A DNA stretch of 64,000 bases from Lactobacillus gasseri ATCC 33323 = JCM 1131 (GTDB lineage: Bacteria > Bacillota > Bacilli > Lactobacillales > Lactobacillaceae), in contig NC_008530.1 of NCBI RefSeq assembly GCF_000014425.1, positions 62,001 through 126,000 on the forward strand, in the 5' to 3' direction. Below, piece by piece: positions 8,398 to 16,934 of this stretch. Position 1 is the stretch's first letter, and every line of letters begins with the position of its first letter. A program made the position numbers and the translations under genes. The notes below the pieces were generated by a model. That model made no database searches. It saw only the letters and a list, made by a program, of their open reading frames with translations, and was not told the origin of the DNA.

Positions 8398-9753
8398 CTA
8401 TTTAGCAGTAGTTTTAGCTTCTTGCTGAATGATGTATTTCTTTTGACTTCTCTTAATTTGAATAACGGCAAATACTAAGATGATGAAACCAATTGCTACA
8501 AAGGCAATCATGAAGTACCAAGCAACTGTAAAGCTGGCTTTTCCTTTAATAATTCCGAATAATGGAGCACCAATAGCATATCCAATTGCATAAGCTAAAC
8601 CCACATATCCTAGCATTACACCTTGATCTCTTGAACCAAAGAGATCCTTGGCCATAAATGCAGGACCAGACATGTAGCTAAATACAGCTAAACCACAGAA
8701 AATAGCATAAGCAACACCTGCGATTTTACTTACGTGAGCACCATAAGGTTGAAAACTGATCAAAACCATCATTAAGATGGATAAAACATACATGCAGCCG
8801 GCATAAGTCATTGATTTGGCAGTACCAAATTTATCAAATAAGAAGCCACCGGAAACATTTCCAATTAAACAACCAACACCGTACATTGATCCAATGAGGC
8901 CAACATCTGTTAGTGAAAGCTTAGTATCAAGAAAGGCCGCATAATCTTCATTTAAGGAAGCTAGGCCTAAGCCAATAATTAGAAAACCAAGACTGAAAAT
9001 CCAGAACCATTTCATTTGTAGAACTTGTTTACTAGTCCAGCCCTTAAATTCTTTCGCCTTGGCCAATTCTGCTTCTTTTTTGCTTTCAGCTAATTCAGCA
9101 TCAGAAACGACGATTTCATCTTTCTTAGGAGTTCTAATAAAGCAAGCAATAACTATACCAATTACTAATAGAGCAACTGCGAAGATGAAAAATGGTGCCA
9201 TTGAGGTCAAGTGACCTGTCTTAGTGTTACCAGTCATAAAGTGCTTTAAAATAGCTTGCGTTGCAGGTTGTAAGAAAATATTACCAATCGAACCACCGCA
9301 GAAAGCAATTCCTAAAGCAGCTCCACGTCCTTTTGCAGGGAACCAGTGGTTAATAACCCAAGGAACACCTTGGCCGGAATAAAAAGTTGAACCGATCATA
9401 CAAATGATAGCAGCAATATAGAATCCTGGCAGTTTTGTGCTAATTCCAAAGATTACATAGGCAATAACAGAAAGCCCAATACCGATTAAATACATAAGTC
9501 TGAAATTAACTTTCTCTAATGCTTTACCAATAAATGGCGAAGCAACTGAAGCAAAAACTGCCCCAAACGTAAAGATTAATGTATACGATGCTAAGGTAAA
9601 GTGAAAAGTATTAACTAACGGGTGGATAAACAAAGGTTGAATATTTTGAGCAATCCCATAAGGAATGGCTTGGGTTAACATACAAAGGAAAACCATAAAA
9701 TATTTATAGCCTTTGCTAACGACTTTATCTTTAGTAGCGACATCAGTAGACAT
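8398..9753 (-). CDS. cbsT2: MFS transporter of the bile-salt locus (CbsT2-like)
   Basis: A 451-residue, 12-helix major facilitator protein of the oxalate/formate antiporter-like group, with a charged cytoplasmic loop near residues 210-245 (KKEAELAKAKEFKGW). In L. johnsonii the homologous genes promote uptake of conjugated bile salts, so it probably feeds the hydrolase encoded 17 bases downstream. It is closely related to the interrupted transporter upstream; many stretches, such as FMVFLCMLTQA and GSTFYSGQGVPW, are identical. AGAAGG lies upstream of the ATG. Substrate assignment rests on locus conservation rather than on residues visible here. Confidence 0.88.
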   Translation of the reverse strand: MSTDVATKDKVVSKGYKYFMVFLCMLTQAIPYGIAQNIQPLFIHPLVNTFHFTLASYTLIFTFGAVFASVASPFIGKALEKVNFRLMYLIGIGLSVIAYVIFGISTKLPGFYIAAIICMIGSTFYSGQGVPWVINHWFPAKGRGAALGIAFCGGSIGNIFLQPATQAILKHFMTGNTKTGHLTSMAPFFIFAVALLVIGIVIACFIRTPKKDEIVVSDAELAESKKEAELAKAKEFKGWTSKQVLQMKWFWIFSLGFLIIGLGLASLNEDYAAFLDTKLSLTDVGLIGSMYGVGCLIGNVSGGFLFDKFGTAKSMTYAGCMYVLSILMMVLISFQPYGAHVSKIAGVAYAIFCGLAVFSYMSGPAFMAKDLFGSRDQGVMLGYVGLAYAIGYAIGAPLFGIIKGKASFTVAWYFMIAFVAIGFIILVFAVIQIKRSQKKYIIQQEAKTTAK

Positions 9754-9777
9754 GTAATTACCTTCTTTCTAAACTAA

Positions 9778-11124
9778 TTACTTATCTAAAATAATATTTG
9801 GTTTGCTGACGACAATATTTTTTTGCATTTGCTTAATTTTAATAGCTGCAAAAATTAATAATATAAAACCAATTGCTACAAAGAAAATAGTGCAGCACCA
9901 AGCAGTTGTGAAACTGGTAGCGCCTTTTATGACGCCAAATAGTGGGGCGCCAATTGCAAAACCAACAGCATAGGCCAGGCTAATGTAACCTAAGTTAACA
10001 CCTTGAGCTTTTGCACCAAATAAACTTTTCGACATAAATGCAGGACCAGACATATAGCTAAAGACAGATAGACCACTTGTAAAGGCCCAACCCATACCAG
10101 CGTAGAAATTAATGCGATCGCCGTAAGGATGAAGGCTAATAAAGATCATCATTAGGATAGCTATAATTAACATTATTCCTGCATATGCCATTGATTTTGC
10201 TGTACCGAACTTATCAAATAAATAACCCCCAGAAATGTTTCCGATGATGCCAGCAAGTCCAAAGACTGAGCCAATTATTCCGACCTCAGTTAAGGATAAT
10301 TTAGTATCAAGAAAGGCCGCATAGTCTTCATTTAATGAGGCTAGGCCTAAACCGATAATTAAAAATCAGATACTAAAAATCCAGAACCATTTCATGTGTA
10401 GAACTTGTTTGCCACTCCAGCCTTGAAATTCATGGGCTTGCTTTTGAGCAGCTTCGTGTCGGTTTTGTTCAACTTCTTGAGCAGAAGCTAAAATTTCATC
10501 TTTCTTTGGTACCCTAATAAAAGCTGCAATAATCAATCCAACTACTAATAGAGCAACAGCAAAAATAAAGAAAGGTGTCATCGAAGTTAAGTGACCAGTC
10601 TTGGTATTACCAGTCATGAAATGCTTTAAAATTTCCTGGGTAATAGGTTGCAAGAAAATATCACCAATCGATCCACCACAAAATGCTAGACCTAAAGCAA
10701 CACCGCGTCCTTTAAATGGAAACCAGTGATTGATAATCCAAGGGACACCCTGACCAGAATAAAAGGTTGAACCAACCATACAAATAATTCCAGCCAAATA
10801 AAAGCTAGGTAGCTTTGTACTAATTCCAAAAATTACATATGCTCCAGCTGAAAGACAAATACCTATCAGATATAAAATCTTAAAGTTTACTTTTTGCAAA
10901 GCCTTACCAACTAATGGTGAAACTAAAGACCCTACAACAGCCCCAAAGGTAAAAATTAATGTATAAGAAGCTAATGTAAAATGAAAAGTATTAACCAGAG
11001 GGTGAACAAATAAAGGCTGAATTAATTGGGCGATTCCATATGGAACAGCTTGAGTTAACATGCAGAGAAATACCATAAAGTATTTGTAGCCTCGACTGAC
11101 CACCTTTTGTCTATCGTTTGACAT
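9778..11124 (-). pseudogene. cbsT1: MFS transporter of the bile-salt locus (CbsT1-like), interrupted by one TGA
   Basis: A 449-codon frame homologous along its whole length to the next gene downstream. Codon 253 (bases 10366-10368) is TGA; the paralogue has Gly (GGT) there, so a single G-to-T change in GGA explains it. The frame is otherwise open: I read through the segment just after the stop (10198-10365) and found no second stop, and the remaining C-terminal part, with its helices and basic tail, follows in the same frame. The truncated product would keep the first six helices and most of the central loop (252 residues). It may be a true loss, a sequencing error, or allow some readthrough. 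It is the first gene of the bile-salt operon. Confidence 0.85.
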
Positions 11125-11274
11125 CGTATCTCTCTTCTTTCTGACAAAATACTATTAGCTTGATAAGTTATATATTATTAAACACGTGAGCTTTGACTAT
11201 AGCCACCTTTATTGTGGCTCACTAAATCGAGTAAATCAAAAATAACGACCTATAATGTTATTTAATAGGCATAA

Positions 11275-11305
11275 TAAAAAGCCTATCTTTTTGAGATAGA
11301 CTTTA
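11275..11305 (-). terminator. Terminator of the glycosyltransferase/acyltransferase operon
   Basis: On the minus strand AAAGTCTATCT pairs with AGATAGGCTTT, followed by TTTATT. Confidence 0.75.
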
Positions 11306-11310
11306 GAAAA

Positions 11311-12171
11311 TTATTTTTTTACATATCCTGCGATATCATCATCGTCAAAATCATAGGTTAACTTCTTACCATATGCTTTTTCATATGCTTTTTTCTTTTG
11401 TAGATAATCAATATCACGCATTCTTTTGGCATTTTGATCAACTGTTAGACGGTCAACTGGATAAATTGTTGGTAAAACGTGAAGAATGTAGCGAGTTTTG
11501 TGGAATTCGTTGCTATTTTTCTCCATTTCAGGGAGGTCCTGAATTTCTACAAAACAGGAAATAATTGGAACGTTGGCCTTAGCTGCGTAGTAGTAGGCGC
11601 CCTTTTGAAGAGGGCGAGGTTTTCGATAGTTATACCACATTTCTTGCTCCGGATAGATCAAGACCCAGCCCTTTTTATCAAAGACTTTTTGCAAATGCTT
11701 AGGAAATTCACGCCCCAAATATTGGTAGCTTTGAACAATTGGAATTGCATTAATGTTGTTCATTAGAAAACCAAAGAAACCGGGTAATTTTAAATTAGAA
11801 TCTTCAATCACAACATAAAGTTTTTTGTGACATTTGTTGGCTAATTTCTTGATTGGAAGACTATCGGTTTGCTTGAAGTGATTACTGGTAATAATTGCGC
11901 CATATTTAGGTCCTTGAGCCCGCTTCTTATTTTTGATTTGCGTGTGAGCCATCAAAATTAAAGTGTCAATATTAATAATACCTTGAGCAATAATATTCTT
12001 TAGTTTATGACTAAACTTCTTTTGTTGTTTCCAATAATCGTTAACGAGTTTGATTCTTTCGCTTTTAGTCAGGATAGGATCGCCTAATTCGACTTTGGCA
12101 TGCATTTTTCCCTTTTTAACGGCTGTTTTGATGTTTTCGATAACTTGCGCGCGATTTTCACCAATAATCAT
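11311..12171 (-). CDS. PlsC-like lysophospholipid acyltransferase family protein
   Basis: A 286-residue protein with the acyltransferase block I motif NHFKQTD (the HX4D catalytic pair), block II around FFGFLMNNINAIPIV, block III LIYPEQEMW where the usual EG is replaced by EQ, and a following PIIS segment. The first 85 residues are extra to the core and rich in Lys. The family transfers acyl groups from acyl-ACP, acyl-phosphate or acyl-CoA to lysolipids or sugars. It is last in a five-gene operon and overlaps the upstream GT8 gene by four bases (ATGA). An acyl acceptor made by the glycosyltransferases is a reasonable guess. It may equally be a housekeeping PlsC paralogue. Confidence 0.8.
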   Translation of the reverse strand: MIIGENRAQVIENIKTAVKKGKMHAKVELGDPILTKSERIKLVNDYWKQQKKFSHKLKNIIAQGIINIDTLILMAHTQIKNKKRAQGPKYGAIITSNHFKQTDSLPIKKLANKCHKKLYVVIEDSNLKLPGFFGFLMNNINAIPIVQSYQYLGREFPKHLQKVFDKKGWVLIYPEQEMWYNYRKPRPLQKGAYYYAAKANVPIISCFVEIQDLPEMEKNSNEFHKTRYILHVLPTIYPVDRLTVDQNAKRMRDIDYLQKKKAYEKAYGKKLTYDFDDDDIAGYVKK

Positions 12172-13118
12172 AATTTCACCCTTTCGCCTTTTCTTTTAAT
12201 TTGAGCCCAGTTATTTGGATCAAGTGCCGTGCTCGCCTCTTTTTCAAGCATATGATCTAATTTTGCCCGATCTTCAGCTCGCTCTTGATTAGTATAGTTG
12301 TCTAACTCTGATTTTAATTCCTCATAAAAAGGTGTGCTAGAGGCATATTTCCAGAAATAATCATTATATTGGACGTCTTTAAAGTGCCAAGGTTTGAAAA
12401 ATAAATTATAGTGAATTAGCCCTGGTTCAGGAATGGGGGCGGTATTTTCATTAGGCATTGCGTCCCAACGTGGATCAAGATGTAAAATTCTTCCGTCACC
12501 AATCTCATTTAGGTAGTCTTGATCAGGAGCAATACAATCAAAGTGATATTGCTCAAGTAAATGCATAAAGTGATCGATAAAGTGTTCATCCCTAAAAGCT
12601 TTAGAATTTAAGACTAACATCCCAGAATTAATATATTTCTTTGGATCGAGAGCTAGAACTTCTTTAATATATTTCACCATTTTATCTACATATTGAATCG
12701 ATGAATCTGTACAAGCGGCGAATAGATTATTACCTAAGTCGTTATTATACAGTTTAGCAATGTCATCAACGACGACTGTGTCACTATCAATGTAGATTGC
12801 TTTATCATATTGTGGAAATAAGTCAGGGATAAAGAGACGATAAAAAATAGACATTGTGAAAAAGTCTGCCCGGAGATAGTTTTCTTTACGATTTTGGATC
12901 GGTTTTACCAGTTTTTCATCAATATGGAAAAATTTAACGTGCACATGGTCATTAGCAAAAGCTGCAAGTTGCTTTTGGTGTTTTTCAGACAGGTCTTGAT
13001 TTAGAAAAGTAGCTGTGTAATCTTTTTGCGGATTAGCATTTTTAACCAAGGAGTTTAGCGAAACTGCCGCATACTTGGCAAAATCATCACTAATACTATA
13101 AAAAACAGGGATAGTCAT
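12168..13118 (-). CDS. Family 8 glycosyltransferase
   Basis: A 316-residue GT8 enzyme. The N-terminal strand IPVFYSISDDFAKYAAVSL starts the nucleotide-sugar fold; the metal-binding DXD is in AIYIDSDTVV near residue 110; the QDYLNE and HYNLFFKPWHF motifs match the acceptor-side conserved blocks of the family. GT8 enzymes are retaining transferases that use UDP-glucose or UDP-galactose. No signal peptide, so it acts on the cytoplasmic face. It is similar along its whole length to the next gene upstream, indicating a tandem duplication. The stop overlaps the start of the acyltransferase gene. Confidence 0.9.
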   Translation of the reverse strand: MTIPVFYSISDDFAKYAAVSLNSLVKNANPQKDYTATFLNQDLSEKHQKQLAAFANDHVHVKFFHIDEKLVKPIQNRKENYLRADFFTMSIFYRLFIPDLFPQYDKAIYIDSDTVVVDDIAKLYNNDLGNNLFAACTDSSIQYVDKMVKYIKEVLALDPKKYINSGMLVLNSKAFRDEHFIDHFMHLLEQYHFDCIAPDQDYLNEIGDGRILHLDPRWDAMPNENTAPIPEPGLIHYNLFFKPWHFKDVQYNDYFWKYASSTPFYEELKSELDNYTNQERAEDRAKLDHMLEKEASTALDPNNWAQIKRKGERVKL

Positions 13119-13130
13119 TTTTAAGCCTCT

Positions 13131-14081
13131 TTATATTTTTACAGATGTCGTTTTCTTAACTTTCGCCCAAGTTACATCTTCATCTTTGATTTCATCAACT
13201 TTTTTAATCATCCAATCAAGGTCGGCACGTGCTTTTTTACGGTCTTCATCGGTGAAGTTAGCTAATTGTTCTTTTAGTTCTCCATAATATGGAGACTTTT
13301 TAGCAACATCCCAGAAGTATTTGCCATATTGAACATCTGCGAAATGCCAAGGCTTAAAAAAGAGATTATAATGGACAATTTTAGGATTTTTAATTTCATC
13401 CATGTGTTCATTGGGCATTGCATCCCACTCAAGGGGCAAATGATAAATTTTGTCTTCACAAATTTCGTTCATATAAGCTTGATCAGGATCGATATTATCG
13501 AAATGATACTTTTCAATTAATGAATAGAATTTATCAACAAATTTCTTATCTCTAAAGGCTTTCATATTGAAGAGAATAACGCCGTTATTGATATATTTTT
13601 CTGGTGGAAAAATACCTTGGCATTCCTTGATATAAACTTGAAGTGGCTTAATAAATCTGATTGACATGTCTGGTACACTAGCAAACATGTTGTCGCCGAT
13701 TTCGGTGTTGTAGAGTTCAGCAATGTCAGTACAAATAATAGTATCAGCGTCTAAATAAACAGCCTTATCATACTGAGGAAAAAGGTTAGGGATAAATAAA
13801 CGGTAGAAAATAGACATCGTGAAAAATTGTGCTCGTAAGTAATTCTCTTCACTGTTGTGAATCGGAGCTACCATTTCATCATCAATATGAAAAATATTAA
13901 CATGGACATTTTTAATAGAAAGATCTTCTAAATCTTTTTTGTGCTTATCGCTAATGTTTTGAACTAAAAGAGTAATGGTATAGTCTTTGTTTTGATCCAC
14001 ATGGTCAATTAGTGACTGAATTGAAACGGCCGCGTAGGGTGTGTAGTTGTCGCTAATTGTGTAAAAAACAGGTATAGTCAT
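13131..14081 (-). CDS. Family 8 glycosyltransferase (tandem paralogue)
   Basis: A 316-residue GT8 enzyme when started at the ATG at 14081 (a TTG sits one codon upstream); AAGGAG lies about 11 bases before. The DXD motif is in AVYLDADTII, and the HYNLFFKPWHF block is shared exactly with the downstream paralogue, as are FTMSIFYRLFIP and FPQYDKA. The gap to the next gene is 12 bases. Divergence from the paralogue in the loop after DXD suggests different acceptors. The sugar donor cannot be predicted from the motifs alone. Confidence 0.9.
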   Translation of the reverse strand: MTIPVFYTISDNYTPYAAVSIQSLIDHVDQNKDYTITLLVQNISDKHKKDLEDLSIKNVHVNIFHIDDEMVAPIHNSEENYLRAQFFTMSIFYRLFIPNLFPQYDKAVYLDADTIICTDIAELYNTEIGDNMFASVPDMSIRFIKPLQVYIKECQGIFPPEKYINNGVILFNMKAFRDKKFVDKFYSLIEKYHFDNIDPDQAYMNEICEDKIYHLPLEWDAMPNEHMDEIKNPKIVHYNLFFKPWHFADVQYGKYFWDVAKKSPYYGELKEQLANFTDEDRKKARADLDWMIKKVDEIKDEDVTWAKVKKTTSVKI

Positions 14082-14113
14082 CAAAAAATAAACTCCTTAT
14101 ATATTAAATGTTT

Positions 14114-14938
14114 CTAGGCCCGCTTTAATTGTGACCTAAGCTCTACGTACTGCTTAAGTAAATCATCATATTCATGTAATTTCAAGACGCTGTGCACTCG
14201 CTCTATATCCCATGGTTTAACAGTTAAAGTATGGAAGTATGGCTTAAAACGAAAGCTAGTCGTGAAATGTTGAATTTTGGTATCTGGTCGTAAACGATAT
14301 TGTTCATTGTAGCAACGTGGAGCAATTTTCTTCTCAGTAGCAAGTTTATTTAGAGCAGACTGATCTGGAAGAAGCATTTTTTTATCACTCATTTTTTCTC
14401 TTACTTTGGCAAATAATTGTGTTTTTTTAATTTCAGCCATGTTAAGAAGCAAGACGCCGGAGTTTAGGTAATCAAAAGTCTTGTGGGTATGGATATTGTG
14501 AAAGAAGAACCGCCCCCAGAAGTCTAAAACACCGACTAGTTCAATATTAGCTAGATCTTGATTATAAAAGTCGCTAATATCTTTACGCACAATAATATCA
14601 TCGTCTAAATATAAGATACGATCAGGAATCTGTGGCAGTTGGTCCGCAAAGAGACGCAGCATTGCATATGGCGTAAAACGAGTTTCCATATTTGCGCGTG
14701 GAGGTTCTTTTTTAAATAATTCAGTACAATCGATTAATTCAGCAGTATTGTTAGGATCTTTTTCTTTAAGCAATTTTTTAATTAGATTAAAAGCTTGTTG
14801 GTTAAAAGCTGTGTATCCCTCTGCGTGCATCGTCAAAATGTAAAAGTGCAGGGGAGTTGATGTGTTTTTTAGTAAAGACAGCGTTGTAATTAAAATACCA
14901 TCTTCGGCATGAGAATCGCCGCAAAACATAATATTCAT
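14114..14938 (-). CDS. Family 8 glycosyltransferase, divergent
   Basis: A 274-residue GT8 member more distant from the two paralogues downstream. It opens with NIMFCGDSHAEDGILITTLSLL, has DDD as the metal motif in ILYLDDDIIVRKD, LPDQSALNKL as the donor-side block, and ends with PYFHTLTVKPWD in place of the usual HF-G-KPW block. GGAGG precedes the ATG, and the first four bases overlap the stop of the acyltransferase gene upstream, so the two are translationally coupled. It may add a different sugar or act first in the pathway. Confidence 0.87.
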   Translation of the reverse strand: MNIMFCGDSHAEDGILITTLSLLKNTSTPLHFYILTMHAEGYTAFNQQAFNLIKKLLKEKDPNNTAELIDCTELFKKEPPRANMETRFTPYAMLRLFADQLPQIPDRILYLDDDIIVRKDISDFYNQDLANIELVGVLDFWGRFFFHNIHTHKTFDYLNSGVLLLNMAEIKKTQLFAKVREKMSDKKMLLPDQSALNKLATEKKIAPRCYNEQYRLRPDTKIQHFTTSFRFKPYFHTLTVKPWDIERVHSVLKLHEYDDLLKQYVELRSQLKRA

Positions 14939-15717
14939 TTTTGTCCTCCAATTTTTCGCTGCTGGTAGCGATAATATTCACAGTTACTCAATTTTGAACG
15001 GTTCTTCAATTGAGTAAATATTTGATCATGTAGCTTTTTTTGTTGCAGTTTTTTAGGTAGAGAAGTATCTGGAAAAAAGGGGCCATCAATATAAACAGTA
15101 ATTCTAGGTCGCTTGCTAAATTTTCTTTTCTGGTAGGTCGTTGTCATAACAAAGCTTGGCTTAGTTGTTTGAACTGGAAAGTTAAAACTAGTTGCTGGAA
15201 ATGGACGAATATCAGTATAGTAGGGCCAAACATGAGCTTCTGGATAGATAATGATATGGGCGTTTTCCTTAATTAGAGTATTAACTGCTTTAAGCAGATG
15301 AATTGCTTGCTTAATATTTTTGCCAACTGGTAATCCTCCATAAGGCAAGAGAATTTTTCCAATTATTGGAATTCCCCAGTTTGCTTGATTAGCAATTGCA
15401 TAATAATCTTTCCAGCCAAAGAGGGTTAAAGGCATAAAGACGTCGTTAACCATTTGAGTGTGATTTGCATAGACAAAATAGCCCTGATGCTTATATTTAA
15501 ATAACTTATCTCTCCCTATTACTTTGACATGCATTCCGCCATAAGTAAAAAGATAAGCAAAGCCAGTAGCTAAAAAACGCATTAAATAGTTAAGAGGTGT
15601 GCGTTTAATTATTTGATAATCGCTAGGTAAGGTAAAATCTTGTTGCTTACTTTTGACAATGTCGTCAGTTAAAGAATTATAGTAAATAACATTATGTTGA
15701 GATGGTTTAGTATTCAT
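14935..15717 (-). CDS. PlsC-like acyltransferase family protein, first gene of the GT8 operon
   Basis: A 260-residue protein with the acyltransferase blocks NHTQMVND (spacing HX5D rather than HX4D), GLPVGKNIKQ, and IIYPEAHVWPYYTDIRPF in place of the FPEGTR block. An amphipathic or membrane segment lies around NYLMRFLATGFAYLFTYGG. No Shine-Dalgarno sequence precedes the ATG, while a TATAAT lies only seven bases upstream, suggesting a leaderless start. It is probably membrane-associated and acylates a lipid or glycolipid. The altered motif spacing makes the exact activity uncertain. Confidence 0.78.
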   Translation of the reverse strand: MNTKPSQHNVIYYNSLTDDIVKSKQQDFTLPSDYQIIKRTPLNYLMRFLATGFAYLFTYGGMHVKVIGRDKLFKYKHQGYFVYANHTQMVNDVFMPLTLFGWKDYYAIANQANWGIPIIGKILLPYGGLPVGKNIKQAIHLLKAVNTLIKENAHIIIYPEAHVWPYYTDIRPFPATSFNFPVQTTKPSFVMTTTYQKRKFSKRPRITVYIDGPFFPDTSLPKKLQQKKLHDQIFTQLKNRSKLSNCEYYRYQQRKIGGQK

Positions 15718-15724
15718 GATATTA

Positions 15725-15730
15725 ATTATA
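15725..15730 (-). promoter_or_regulatory. -10 element immediately upstream of the GT8/acyltransferase operon
   Basis: TATAAT on the minus strand ends seven bases before the ATG at 15717. Normal -10 to start-site spacing puts transcription initiation at or next to the A of the ATG. No good -35 is seen. Confidence 0.5.
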
Positions 15731-15746
15731 AAAGAAGTTTAAAAAC

Positions 15747-15776
15747 AAAAAAAGACATCGCTTCAGCGATGTCTTA
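15747..15776 (-). terminator. Terminator of the downstream tRNA-Lys gene copy
   Basis: On the minus strand GACATCGCT pairs with AGCGATGTC around two bases, followed by seven T. Confidence 0.85.
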
Positions 15777-15783
15777 TAAAATA

Positions 15784-15856
15784 TGGGTGGTCAGGGGATC
15801 GAACCCTGGACCCACGGATTAAGAGTCCGTTGCTCTGCCAGCTGAGCTAACCACCC
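15784..15856 (-). tRNA. tRNA-Lys (anticodon CTT), copy 2
   Basis: A 73-base cloverleaf. The acceptor stem GGGTGGT pairs with ACCACCC, with discriminator A. The D-arm is AGCTCAGCTGGCAGAGC, the anticodon stem CGGAC with loop TCTTAAT reads CTT, and the T-arm contains GGTTCGATCC. CCA is not encoded. Identical in sequence to the copy 198 bases away. A promoter lies just upstream (TTGCAT, 16 bases, CATAAT on the minus strand). Confidence 0.96.
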
Positions 15857-15942
15857 AATTGGATAACCAACAGATACTATTATGCCAAAAAAAAATAAAA
15901 ATGCAAGAACTTTTTTGCCTTTTTTAAATGCAAGAAGTTAAA

Positions 15943-15974
15943 AACAAAAAAGACATCGCTTCAGCGATGCCTTT
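15943..15974 (-). terminator. Terminator of the upstream tRNA-Lys gene copy
   Basis: AGGCATCGCT pairs with AGCGATGTCT on the minus strand (one G-T pair), followed by six T. It is the duplicate of the terminator at 15747. Confidence 0.85.
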
Positions 15975-15981
15975 TAAAGTA

Positions 15982-16054
15982 TGGGTGGTCAGGGGATCGA
16001 ACCCTGGACCCACGGATTAAGAGTCCGTTGCTCTGCCAGCTGAGCTAACCACCC
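15982..16054 (-). tRNA. tRNA-Lys (anticodon CTT), copy 1
   Basis: Identical 73 bases to the other tRNA-Lys copy, with the same flanks. On the minus strand it has its own promoter (TTGCAC, 17 bases, CATAAT, at about 16073-16101) and its own terminator, so each copy is a separate transcription unit. CTT reads AAG codons. Confidence 0.96.
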
Positions 16055-16180
16055 AATTGGATAACCAACAAATAGTATTATGCCAGGAAAAGAACTAAAG
16101 TGCAAGCTTTTTTTGCATAAGTTTAAAAAAAGTGTGGAAAACAGTATAATATAGTTATTAATATTGAGGAGGCATCATTT

Positions 16181-16888
16181 ATGCCAAAAAAGATTTTAGT
16201 CGTTGACGATGAAAAACCAATTTCTGACATTATTAAATTTAACTTGACTAAGGAAGGCTTTGATGTCGACACTGCTTATGACGGCGAAGAAGCGGTTAAA
16301 AAAGTTGATGAATATGATCCAGACTTGATGATTCTAGATCTAATGTTGCCTAAAAAAGATGGCCTAGAAGTTGCACGGGAAGTACGTCAAACTCACGATA
16401 TGCCAATTATTATGGTAACTGCGAAAGATACTGAAATTGATAAGGTATTAGGACTTGAGATGGGTGCAGATGACTATGTTACTAAGCCTTTCTCTAATCG
16501 AGAACTAGTTGCTAGAGTAAAGGCAAACCTACGTAGACGTGATTTAACCCAAAAAGCTACTGAAGATGATGAAGATAAAAATATTACTATTAGCAATTTG
16601 GTAATTATGCCTGAAGCCTATATGGTAGAAAAAAATGGCGAAAAAATTGAATTAACACATCGTGAATTTGAATTACTTCATTATCTAGCTCAGCATATGG
16701 GTCAAGTGATGACTAGGGAACACTTGCTGCAAACCGTTTGGGGCTATGATTACTTCGGGGATGTTAGAACTGTTGACGTAACTGTTAGACGTTTACGTGA
16801 AAAAATCGAAGATAATCCGAGTTCGCCAACAATTTTAGTTACACGGCGTGGAGTAGGATATTACGTTAAAAACCCATCAGATGAATAA
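16181..16888 (+). CDS. walR: Response regulator WalR (YycF)
   Basis: A 235-residue OmpR/PhoB-type regulator. The receiver domain (1-120) has the acidic pocket VVDDE, phospho-acceptor Asp53 in LMILDLMLP and Lys in YVTKPF. The winged helix (135-230) has the family strand [15 protein letters not shown]. WalRK is the essential cell-wall homeostasis system of Firmicutes, and the following genes (walK, yycH, yycI, walJ, htrA) give the classic order, so identity is firm. TGAGGAGG precedes the ATG, and TATAAT lies at 16146-16151. Confidence 0.97.
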   Translation: MPKKILVVDDEKPISDIIKFNLTKEGFDVDTAYDGEEAVKKVDEYDPDLMILDLMLPKKDGLEVAREVRQTHDMPIIMVTAKDTEIDKVLGLEMGADDYVTKPFSNRELVARVKANLRRRDLTQKATEDDEDKNITISNLVIMPEAYMVEKNGEKIELTHREFELLHYLAQHMGQVMTREHLLQTVWGYDYFGDVRTVDVTVRRLREKIEDNPSSPTILVTRRGVGYYVKNPSDE

Positions 16889-16893
16889 GGATC

Positions 16894-16921
16894 AAAGTCA
16901 CTAGTAATAGTGGCTTTTTTT
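16894..16921 (+). terminator. Terminator-like hairpin between walR and walK
   Basis: AAAGTCACTA pairs with TAGTGGCTTT around GTAA (one G-T pair), followed by an eight-T run that ends 13 bases before the walK start. It lies inside an operon, so it may lower walK expression relative to walR. Confidence 0.6.
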
Positions 16922-16934
16922 GCAATTAGGACAA

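Larger units (their letters stand above)
15739..16083. repeat. Tandem duplication of a tRNA-Lys transcription unit
   Basis: Two direct copies of about 145 bases (roughly 15739-15885 and 15938-16083) contain terminator, tRNA and the upstream sequence through GGATAACCAAC and ATTATGCCA. They differ only by a few bases in the flanks, so the duplication is recent or kept by gene conversion. Confidence 0.85.

Noticed and set aside
15784-16054. tRNA-Lys genes as a phage or island attachment site
   Set aside because: No integrase or foreign-looking genes lie beside them, and the duplication covers the whole transcription unit rather than a tRNA 3' end.
16920-16934. TTG as start of walK
   Set aside because: It lies in the T tract of a hairpin; the ATG at 16935 follows AGGA and starts the conserved membrane helix region.
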